DNA of 42,755 nt from contig NZ_RAWI01000033.1 in NCBI RefSeq assembly GCF_003612125.1, positions 1 to 42,755 of the forward strand, in the 5' to 3' direction. The stretch comes from Corallococcus praedator (GTDB lineage: Bacteria > Myxococcota > Myxococcia > Myxococcales > Myxococcaceae). The position numbers and the translations under genes are program-made. The first letter of the stretch is position 1; each line of letters begins with the position of its first letter. Shown here one piece after another: positions 24,658 through 32,100 of this stretch. The notes beneath the pieces are model-generated. The model saw nothing but the letters and a program-made list of their open reading frames with translations. It was not told the DNA's origin and searched no databases.

Positions 24658-25143
24658 TCAGCCGATGTCGGTCCAGCACCGGCCTTCGAGACACGACAGG
24701 CCGGTGCAGCAGGAGTCCGGTCCCTCGACGGAGCAATCCGCGCCTTCGGGGCTGCAGACAGGACCGGCATCCACATCGCCTCCGGTGCCCGCGTCCGCGC
24801 TGCCGCCATCCGATTCACACGTGCCACCGTCACTGGGGGTGCCACCGTCGTTGCCGCAGGCGCCCAGCGTGTCGCCGTGGCGCAGGTGGGCCGACATGGC
24901 GGGAAGCCCCACGGTCACGGTGTGGGCATTGGCGGGGTTGCCAGGGGGAATGTGACAGAGGGTGATCTTCCCGGTGCCGCCTGCAGCCGCGTCCGGCTCG
25001 GAAGGGTCCGTCGTGTCCGCGCCCAGGTTGTCGCCTCCCGTGTTGAGCGTGGGGTCGGACTTCTCGGTGCCGCCACACCCGGCGGCCAGCAGTGTGCACA
25101 GGGCCAGCCACACCACGGGTGACGCAGCAGGGATCTTTCGCAT
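24658..25143 (-). CDS. Small lipoprotein with CHIPPGNPANAH motif and six-Cys tail
   Basis: 161 residues from ATG 25143, preceded by GGAGG at 6 nt (ATG 25149 would sit directly on that site). Lipoprotein signal ends LAAGC23. A Thr/Asp/Gly-rich linker leads to a conserved block, LCHIPPGNPANAH...AHLRHGDTLGAC, which I recognise as a recurrent motif of secreted bacterial proteins without a known function; its His and Cys residues could bind metal. After another Gly/Ser/Asp linker the last 32 residues hold C130, C137, C145, C146, C151 and C156, spaced C-x6-C-x7-CC-x4-C-x4-C like an inhibitor cystine knot. Surface-exposed or secreted; function unknown. Confidence 0.85.
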   Translation of the reverse strand: MRKIPAASPVVWLALCTLLAAGCGGTEKSDPTLNTGGDNLGADTTDPSEPDAAAGGTGKITLCHIPPGNPANAHTVTVGLPAMSAHLRHGDTLGACGNDGGTPSDGGTCESDGGSADAGTGGDVDAGPVCSPEGADCSVEGPDSCCTGLSCLEGRCWTDIG

Positions 25144-25275
25144 GGGCATCCTCCAGGGGGAATGAAGCGGAAGCGACGCCCCCTTCCCAGGGAGCAGCGC
25201 CTCCACGAGGAAGACCCCCAGGGCCCCGCACCGGCCACGGGCCCATTGATGCTTCGCCCAGGGCCGGAATTCATT

Positions 25276-25287
25276 CATCGTAGCGGT
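25276..25287 (+). promoter_or_regulatory. Candidate leaderless -10 element, first paralog
   Basis: CATCGT, then 6 nt, then ATG 25288. The second paralog has TATCGT at the identical distance, and the flanking bases (ATCGT-GCGG) are conserved although no Shine-Dalgarno exists, suggesting a leaderless start. Confidence 0.4.
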
Positions 25288-25875
25288 ATGGAATCCACGC
25301 ACGAGCGCCTCGCGGACCGCACGGGCCGGGGCAAGGGCCGCCCCCTGGAGAGCTTCACCCTGTGGGAGTTGAACGGCACGCGCTTCGCCATGGCGCTCTT
25401 CAAGATCATCGTTCCGCTGACCCTCGTGTGCTCCGTGGGCGTCGAGGCGTGGAGCTCCTGGCCGAGCTTCAGCATGGGGGGGCTCGCGGGCTTGTTGTTT
25501 GTGTTCGGCCTCTTCTTTTCGATGTTTGGAACGCTCTACCTGGTCTTCAAGGTGGATGCTCGGGGGTCGACCTATTGCAAGGATCCCGCGGTGCACCTGG
25601 AGCTTTCCGCGCACGACTTGATCGCGCGGGATGCGTCCGGAACGCTGTTGGGGGAGGTCTCGCGGGGCACCCTGCGGGTGCTGCGCGTGAACGTGAATCA
25701 GGGAAAGCGCGGGCTGGTGGGCGCGCTTCGACTGGATCATGCGAAGCGCTCGTTCTGGCTCAGCCCGCTCCCGCAGGTGGGCGCGTGGTCGGGCCTGCAG
25801 GCCGAGTCCTTCCACGAGACGCTCCACATCCTCGATAACTCCCAGTTCGATGCGTTGTTGCGACTCGCGGAGTGA
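25288..25875 (+). CDS. Hypothetical two-TM membrane protein, paralog A
   Basis: 195 residues; family not recognised. Two hydrophobic helices at about 37-55 (LFKIIVPLTLVCSVGVEAW) and 63-86, joined by a short loop, then a soluble C-terminal domain of about 105 residues starting KVDARGSTYCK. The domain has alternating beta-type segments (VHLELSAHDLIARD, GTLRVLRVNV, GLVGALRLD). The open frame extends upstream to 25162, but ATG 25288 is favoured because the paralog at 25910 is the same length and aligns from this Met, and the upstream bases match. The N-terminus should be cytoplasmic, as should the C-terminal domain (even number of helices). Function unknown. Confidence 0.8.
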   Translation: MESTHERLADRTGRGKGRPLESFTLWELNGTRFAMALFKIIVPLTLVCSVGVEAWSSWPSFSMGGLAGLLFVFGLFFSMFGTLYLVFKVDARGSTYCKDPAVHLELSAHDLIARDASGTLLGEVSRGTLRVLRVNVNQGKRGLVGALRLDHAKRSFWLSPLPQVGAWSGLQAESFHETLHILDNSQFDALLRLAE

Positions 25876-25897
25876 CGGGGTGACGAGGCAGTTCGTC

Positions 25898-25909
25898 TAT
25901 CGTGGCGGC
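25898..25909 (+). promoter_or_regulatory. Candidate leaderless -10 element, second paralog
   Basis: TATCGT (TANNNT) followed by exactly 6 nt and ATG 25910, no Shine-Dalgarno. Mirrors the element before the first paralog, so the second copy probably has its own promoter despite lying only 34 bp after the first. Confidence 0.4.
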
Positions 25910-26497
25910 ATGGACTCAACGCACGCGCGCATCCCGGAACCGGCGGACGACGAGAGGGGCCGGCTCCTGGCGGACGTCACCCTGTGGAAGCTGAGTCACG
26001 AGCAGTTCCTGATGGCGCTGGTGAAGATGACCGTGCCGCTGACCCTCGTGGCCTCGGCGGGGGTGACCGCGTGGACGGCCTGGCCCGGCTTCAGCTTCGC
26101 CGTCTTCAAGGGTGCGTTTCTTGGGATCGGGTTCTTCGTGGCCCTGGCCGCACTGCTTCCCCTGGTCTTGAAGGTGGATGCGCGCGGCTCCACCTACTGC
26201 AAGGTGCCGGTGGTGCGCATCGAGCGCTTCGAGCACGAATTGACCCTGCGCGACCCCGCGGGAGCGCTGCTGGGGTCACGCTCCCAGGGGACGCTGCGGG
26301 TGGCGCGCGTGAACCTGAAGTTGAGCAAGGGCGGCCTGGTGGGCGGGCTTCGCCTGGACCCCACGACCCGCTCGGTCTGGCTCATGCCCCAGCAGTCGGT
26401 GGGCGCCTGGCCCGGCCTGCGGGCCGAGCCTCCCAACATGGACATCCACCGCATCGACGACCCGTTGTTCGATGACCTGTCGCGGCTGGCGGAGTAG
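25910..26497 (+). CDS. Hypothetical two-TM membrane protein, paralog B
   Basis: 195 residues, identical in length to the product of the preceding gene and clearly homologous along its whole length: M(E/D)STHxRx start, FTLWEL/VTLWKL, KxxVPLTLVxSxGVxAW, KVDARGSTYCK, GTLRVxRVN, GLVGxLRLD, VGAWxGLxAE, LxRLAE at the end. The helices are more divergent than the C-terminal domain, so selection acts mainly on that domain. A tandem duplication followed by divergence is the simplest history. It ends 8 bp before a convergent ORF. Function unknown. Confidence 0.82.
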   Translation: MDSTHARIPEPADDERGRLLADVTLWKLSHEQFLMALVKMTVPLTLVASAGVTAWTAWPGFSFAVFKGAFLGIGFFVALAALLPLVLKVDARGSTYCKVPVVRIERFEHELTLRDPAGALLGSRSQGTLRVARVNLKLSKGGLVGGLRLDPTTRSVWLMPQQSVGAWPGLRAEPPNMDIHRIDDPLFDDLSRLAE

Positions 26498-26505
26498 CGA
26501 AGCGG

Positions 26506-26937
26506 TCACGGTCCCGTGAGGGACGCGCCGAGGATGCGTGCGTTCTCCGCGCAGGCCGCCTTCACGGCGTTGTCATCTCCCGGAAGAACGACCTCCAGGA
26601 TCTCCAACCGGTAGTCGCGGCCCGCCAGCAGCATGTCCGTGAGGGTGTTGTTCGGGAGCCCCGGGAAGTGGAGCACGTTGGGTGACGCATACAGTTCAAT
26701 CCACGTGCTCCACACCTCCGCCGGGAACGGCGTCCCCAGGTGGTCATTCTGGCGGAAGTACACCTCCAGCCCGGCCAGCTTGACGAGGTAGTCCTCGAAG
26801 AACTCCGCCTCTTCGCAATACGGACGGGCGAACTCCCAATCGGCGGGCAGGGCGTCGAGGTTGTCGAGCGAGGCCTGTCCGCCGCTCACCTGCGACAGGG
26901 ATTGATTGACGGCCGCTTGGAGTCCCCTCCAGAGCAT
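26506..26937 (-). CDS. Hypothetical ORF, possibly N-terminally truncated
   Basis: 143 residues if started at ATG 26937, which has GGAGAG 3 nt upstream. The protein is acidic with aromatic-rich segments (PYCEEAEFFEDYLVKLAGLEVYF, split here as PYCEEAEFFEDY and LVKLAGLEVYF) and no recognised domain. The sequence upstream in the same frame, up to about 27015, still looks protein-like (AWAYSLNAWLASSTVGLFEP) but has no start codon before it runs into the prolyl isomerase gene. The true 5' end may therefore have been lost when the neighbouring gene was placed there. A short functional protein from 26937 remains possible. Confidence 0.5.
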   Translation of the reverse strand: MLWRGLQAAVNQSLSQVSGGQASLDNLDALPADWEFARPYCEEAEFFEDYLVKLAGLEVYFRQNDHLGTPFPAEVWSTWIELYASPNVLHFPGLPNNTLTDMLLAGRDYRLEILEVVLPGDDNAVKAACAENARILGASLTGP

Positions 26938-27025
26938 GATCTCTCCGGTGTCCGGCTCGAAGAGGCCGACGGTGCTGCTGGCGAGCCACGCGTTCAGACT
27001 GTAGGCCCAGGCCCCAGGTGACGTC

Positions 27026-28009
27026 TCAGGGCGTCGGCGTGCCCGTGGTGGGAGGGAGGGCAGGGGTCCCTTCGATGTCCACCTTGACCTTCTCCAGGAC
27101 GTCGGCGTGGACTTCAATCTTCGCCTGCGCCTTCAGGCTGGTGATGAAGTCCTCCAGCGCCTTGGCCCGGCGCTCCGCCATCAGCCGCCCCTCGATGCGC
27201 GACTTGACCGCCTCGAACTCCTGGTTCGTCCCGACCTGACGTCCCAGGAGCTTCACCAGATGGAAGCCCTGGTCCGTCTCCACCACCGGCCCCAGGTCGG
27301 ACGCGTTCGCCAGCGCGAAGGCCGCCTCCGCCAGCGGCGCTCCCCACGCCTTCGTCAATTCCTCACGGGTGAGGAAGCCCAGATCGCCTCCGGCGCTCCG
27401 GGTGGCCGTGTCCGCGGACTGCTCCGCTGCCTTCAGCTCGAAGGCACTCTTGTTCGCCCCCGCCGACTGCGCCTTCACCTCCGCCAGCAGCTTCGTGGCC
27501 GCGGCCCGGACCTGATTGCGTTTGCCCACGTTCTCCTTCGGGGCCGCCAGGAACAGATGCCCCAGCCGCACCCGTTCGGGCCGGACGAACTCCGTCACGT
27601 GCTCGTCGTAGTACTTGCGCAGCTCGGATTCAGACAACGTGCCTGTTGCATCCTGTTGCTGGCGCAGCAGCTTCTGCACCATCACCTTCTGCAAGGTTGT
27701 CTGGATTTCCGGATCCTGCTCCAGGCCCCGCTTCTTCGCTTCCTGCGCCAGCAGCTCGAAGCGGATGAGGTTGTCCAGGAACTCGCGCTTCTTTTCCGGG
27801 GAGGCGTACCGGGCGCGAACGAAGGGAGGTTGCTCATTGAGCCGTGCCTCCAGCTCTGGCGCCGTCACCGGCTGGCCATTCACCTGGGCCACCACCGGCC
27901 CCGCCTTCTTCACGCCCTGTCCTTCTGGAGCGCGGCTTCCTCCCGAACACCCCACGGCGAGAAGGGCGGTCAACAGCAGGGGACGCAGGGACGGAAGAGG
28001 CTTGCTCAT
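27026..28009 (-). CDS. Parvulin-type peptidyl-prolyl isomerase lipoprotein 1
   Basis: 327 residues from ATG 28009 (no clear Shine-Dalgarno; the frame is open further upstream but the lipoprotein signal begins here). Signal ends LLAVGC21. A SurA-like N-terminal region (VVAQVNGQPVTAPELEARL, then FLDNLIRFELLAQEAKKRGL) is followed by a parvulin domain of about residues 145-265: ERVRLGHLFLA, DTATRSAGGDLGFLTREEL, LAEAAFALANASDLGPVVETDQGFHLVKLLG. It would act in the periplasm, catalysing cis-trans proline isomerisation in exported proteins. It is divergent from a second such gene at 28216, which precedes a giant secreted beta-rich protein, so a folding role for that client is plausible (inference). 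Confidence 0.9.
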   Translation of the reverse strand: MSKPLPSLRPLLLTALLAVGCSGGSRAPEGQGVKKAGPVVAQVNGQPVTAPELEARLNEQPPFVRARYASPEKKREFLDNLIRFELLAQEAKKRGLEQDPEIQTTLQKVMVQKLLRQQQDATGTLSESELRKYYDEHVTEFVRPERVRLGHLFLAAPKENVGKRNQVRAAATKLLAEVKAQSAGANKSAFELKAAEQSADTATRSAGGDLGFLTREELTKAWGAPLAEAAFALANASDLGPVVETDQGFHLVKLLGRQVGTNQEFEAVKSRIEGRLMAERRAKALEDFITSLKAQAKIEVHADVLEKVKVDIEGTPALPPTTGTPTP

Positions 28010-28131
28010 GGCGTGAACGGTGCGGCGGGAACCCGGCGCCTCGGGCAATTCCTGCCCTTGGGTCTGGGTCAACCCTGTCTGTCAGTGATTGAGGTGGGAG
28101 TGGGGCGCAACGGATTGAAAGGAGCCCTTGC

Positions 28132-28162
28132 ACTATACGCAAGAGATCGATGAAAGTGTAAA
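28132..28162 (-). promoter_or_regulatory. Candidate promoter of the first prolyl isomerase gene
   Basis: Reading the minus strand, TTTACA (28162-28157) and TATAGT (28137-28132) each match 5 of 6 consensus bases, but the spacing is 19 bp. A 5-bp inverted repeat CTTGC/GCAAG (28127-28143) straddles the -10. Leader would be about 115 nt. Confidence 0.35.
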
Positions 28163-28215
28163 ACCCAACATCGGGTGGCCGGCCCATCGCAGGACCCGTC
28201 CGTACGCCGCGAGCC

Positions 28216-29124
28216 ATGCCGCCCTTCAGAGTCCTCTTCTCCGCCCTCCTCATGTCCGTGATGGTTGCCTGCTCGCGGTCCCCTTCCGGGACGCCCGCGC
28301 AGGATTCCCACGCCGCCGTTGATGGGGGCCGGGTGGTGGGTCGCTATGACGGGGGCGTCATCACCGAGGAGGAACTCCGGGATGAGTCCTCCAAGCTGGT
28401 CTCCCCCCTGCGCGAGCAGTTCGAGAGCCCCGCCGGACAGCGCGAGTTCGTCCGCTCGATGATCGACAAGCGGTTGCTCGCCCAGGAGGCACGCCGCCGG
28501 GGACTCGATGGGACCCCGGAAATCCAGCGGCAGGTCCAGGCGCTGGAGGAGCGGTTGATCATCCAGGCGCTCCTGGCGGCCGAGGAGCGTGGCGCTCCCG
28601 CTTCCACGGAGACCGAGCAGCGCGCCTGGTACGAAGGGCACAAGGCGGACTTCGCGCAGCCCGAGCGCCTGCGCCTGGGGCGGGTGTTCGCGGCGGTGCC
28701 TCCGGGCGCCACGCCGGCCCAGCGCACCCAGGCCCGGTCTCGGGTGGAGCGGCTCGCGAAGCAGCTCCAGGCGGGAGCCCCGCTGGCGAAGGTGGCGGCC
28801 CAGGGGGACGGTCCCGAGCGGGCGCAAGGCGGGGAGCTGCCGGTGCTGGCACGGGGGCAGTGGCGGGGTGAGCCGGCCGTGGAGCGGGCGGCCTTCGCCC
28901 TGTCGAAGCCGGGCGAGGTCAGTCCCGTGGTGGCGGAGCCGGGTGGCTTCAGCGTGCTCCAGTTGCTGGAGCGCCGGCCCGCGCGCGTGCCTCCCTACGA
29001 AGAAATCCGCGGCGAGGTGGAGACGCGGATGCTTCCGGGACGCAAGCGCAAGCATTTCGAGGACCTGCTCACGCGGTTGCGGCAGGCGGCATCGGTCGAG
29101 GTCGACGTTCAACCCCATCCCTGA
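28216..29124 (+). CDS. Parvulin-type peptidyl-prolyl isomerase lipoprotein 2
   Basis: 302 residues. Lipoprotein signal ends VMVAC19. The layout is the same as in the divergent gene: a SurA-like helical part (VGRYDGGVITEEELRDES, FVRSMIDKRLLAQEARRRGL) and a parvulin domain of about 145-255 (ERLRLGRVFAAVPP, GGELPVLARGQW, VERAAFALSKPGEVSPVVAEPGGFSVLQLL). The two proteins are paralogs with matching blocks but modest identity. The start lacks a clear ribosome-binding site. It lies 35 bp upstream of the giant Ig-repeat gene on the same strand, so the two are probably cotranscribed, and the isomerase may assist folding of that proline-rich beta protein in the periplasm (inference). Confidence 0.9.
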   Translation: MPPFRVLFSALLMSVMVACSRSPSGTPAQDSHAAVDGGRVVGRYDGGVITEEELRDESSKLVSPLREQFESPAGQREFVRSMIDKRLLAQEARRRGLDGTPEIQRQVQALEERLIIQALLAAEERGAPASTETEQRAWYEGHKADFAQPERLRLGRVFAAVPPGATPAQRTQARSRVERLAKQLQAGAPLAKVAAQGDGPERAQGGELPVLARGQWRGEPAVERAAFALSKPGEVSPVVAEPGGFSVLQLLERRPARVPPYEEIRGEVETRMLPGRKRKHFEDLLTRLRQAASVEVDVQPHP

Positions 29125-29159
29125 CGGGGCTGGGCGTCATCAGTGGTCTGGAGGGGGCT

Positions 29160-32100
29160 GTGAACAGGTCCGTGTCATCCGTCGGGCGTATGGTGCTCGT
29201 GGCTCTCTGCCTGGGCTTCGCCCTCTCCGCGGGTGCCCAGTCAGGGGCCTCCTCGCCGGAGGTCTCCGCGACCTATCCGCTCTCGCCGCTGCGCCCGGGC
29301 GCGGTGCGCGCGGAGCTGGGGTTCGACATCGCCGGGCAGGTGTCCCGCCTGAAGGTGTCCGTCGCCGTGGGCTCCCCGGGGCAGACGCCGGTCCCCGCGC
29401 TGACCGATGTGGTGGTGGAGCGCGACTTCGCGGGGGCGGTGCCCTTCCACCTGCTCGTGCCGCTGAAGGCCGCCTTCCCGGAGGACGGCTTCCTCACGGT
29501 CACCGCCACGCCGGTGAACCTGGAGGGGGCCTCGGGCACGCCGCTGGCCACGAAGTTCGACGCCCTCGCGGGCGCGCCGGCCTTCGGGCCCACGCCGATG
29601 ACCGTGCAGGCGACGCCGGACTCCGGGCGCATCGTGCTGGAGGTGAACTACAAGGGGAGCGTGAGCTCGGCGGAGGTGTCCGTGCTGGGCGCGTCCGCGC
29701 TCGCGCTGCGCACCGTCCACGGCGACCTGTCCGACGTGGAGCCCAAGGCCTTCGCGCTCGCGCGCGGCGTGTCCGCCAGGCCCCGGGCCAGCGCTCCTGG
29801 CCGCGTCAGCTTCTCCATCCCCACGGTGGGGGGAACCCTTCCCCCGGACGGGGTGATCATCGCGGACGTGGTGCTCCGGGACGCCTTCGGCCGCAGCGTC
29901 CACACCTCCGCGGTCGAGTTCACCAGCACCACCACCTTTGATCCGCTGTTGGACCTGCCGGTCGCGCCGGACTTCCTGCTGCTGCGGTCCGTAGGCGATT
30001 TCGCGAACCTCCAGGTCACCGGCCGTTTCGCCGTCGCTGGCGACGTGGACCTGTCGGGCGCGCGCCACGGTGTCTCCTATGCCTCCGACAACCCCGACAT
30101 CGTCTTCGTGACCCGGGAGGGCCGGGCCACGGCGCTTTCGCATGGCGAGACCACGCTGCGGGTCACGTACGGCAACCAGACAAAGACGGTGCCCGTCAGC
30201 GTCACGGACACCGCGCACATCGACAGCGTGGTGATCTCCCCGGAGCTGACGGATCCTGCCGTCCCCCGGGTGGGCGCCACCCTCCAGCTCAGGCTGATGG
30301 GCGTCCTGGACACGCCGGACGCACGGAAGGTGGACCTGACGGTCTTCAAGGACCGCATCACCTGGCGCTCCTCCGATGAGGGCGTCCTCAAGGTGACCGA
30401 TGGGCGCGTGACCTCCTTGCGGCCGGGCAGCGCCAGCATCGAAGCCACCTATGTGTGTGGCGACTGCCCGGGCGGGAGCCTGTCCGCCCCCTCCCGCAGC
30501 GTCCGTGCAGTCAATTACAAGCCGGAGATCCGCCTCGCGGCCCCGGGTTCGGTGACGGCGGGCACCTCCTTCGAGGTGAAGGCGCTCGCCAGCGATGACC
30601 ACGGCATCCTGAAGGTCCAGTTCAAGCTGGGACGGGACCGGGTTCCCGTGGCCACGGACCTGGAAGCGCCCTACGTGCTCCAGGTCCAGGCGCCCCCCGT
30701 GGCGGGGACGACGCTGATCATCCACGCGGAGGTGACGGACCTGAGCGGCATCACGGTCGAGGCCGCGCCCGTGGAGGTGAAGGTCGTTCCGGTGGCGGGC
30801 CCCAGCACCAGGACGCTCGTGTACGAAACGCCCTCCACGGGGGCGAACCTCATCGAGGGACAGCCCCAGGTCCTCCGGGTGACGAGCGGCGACTGGACGG
30901 GCGGCGCGCTGTCCGTGCTGGACTTCCAGTCCGTGCGCTTCACCGTGGACGGCGCCCCCCTGGGCGTCGCCCAGACACCGCGCGTGGAGATCCGCGCCGT
31001 TCCCGACTCGAAGCCCGTGAAGCACGTGGCCGTCCCGCTCTGGGAGGTGACCTACGTGCCGCCTCCCGGCAGCGCGGGCAGCAGCGCGGCGCTGCGTGCC
31101 GTGGGCGTGGATTCGGGAGGCGCGCTGGCGCAGGGTCCCACGCTGCTCGTCAGCATCGTGAAGAATGCTCCGCCGCTGGTGTCCATCCGTCAGCCGCTGG
31201 GCACGCTGGTGGAGGCGCGCGCCGAGCTGCCGCTCACCATCAGTGGCATCGTGGCTGACGACGCGCTGTCGTTCGGCGTGAGGACCGCGCTGCTGGTGGA
31301 TGGCAACGCGGTGGCCACCACCACGCTCACCGCGGACGGACTCGCGGGCTCCTCCACCTCGTCCAAGGACTACGCCTTCACCTGGACGCCTCCGGCGACC
31401 AGCGTGGACCGGCGGCACCGCATCGAGGTGCAGGCCATCGACAACGCGGGGCTGGAGCGCCGCACCGGCTTCGACCTGGCGGTGCTGAAGGACGCGGCGC
31501 CGCAGATCGCCATCCAGACCCCCACCCACAACGCCAACGTGGTGGCGGGCTCCACCCTCCAGCTCACGGCGAAGGTGATTGACGACAAGGCGGACCCGGT
31601 CAGCGTCTCCTGGTACGTCAACGACGCGGGCGTGGGCCAGTCCGCCACGCCTCCGTTCCTCGTGCGCTACGTGACGCCGGGGGAGGGCGGGACGCTGTCG
31701 GTGACGGCCCTCGCGCGCGACTCGCGCGGCCAGGTCGGACATTCGCCCGACGGCGGCGTCACGGTGCATGTCGAGCCGGACACCCAGAAGCCCACGGCCG
31801 CGTTCCTTGCTCCGAGGCCGGGAGCGAAGGTGGCTCCAGGCCAGCCACTGCTCGTCACGGTGGTGGGCACCGACAACGTCGACACGACGCGGGTGCGGCT
31901 CTCCATCATGAAGAACGATGGCCCGGACGGCCCCACCGTCTACGGCGCTCCGGAGCTGATCCACGAGGACCTGTCCCCCCTGGAGAACAACGGCATCCGA
32001 GGCTCGTTCATCACCCACGTGGTGGTGCCGGCCGCCCAGGTGATCGACGGCTGGAAGCTCTTCGTGGAGGCCTTCGACGCCACCGGCGTGCCCGGCACGG

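Noticed and set aside
28115-28139. TTGAAA and TATACG as a plus-strand promoter for the second prolyl isomerase gene
   Set aside because: Spacing is only 13 bp, too short for a housekeeping promoter.
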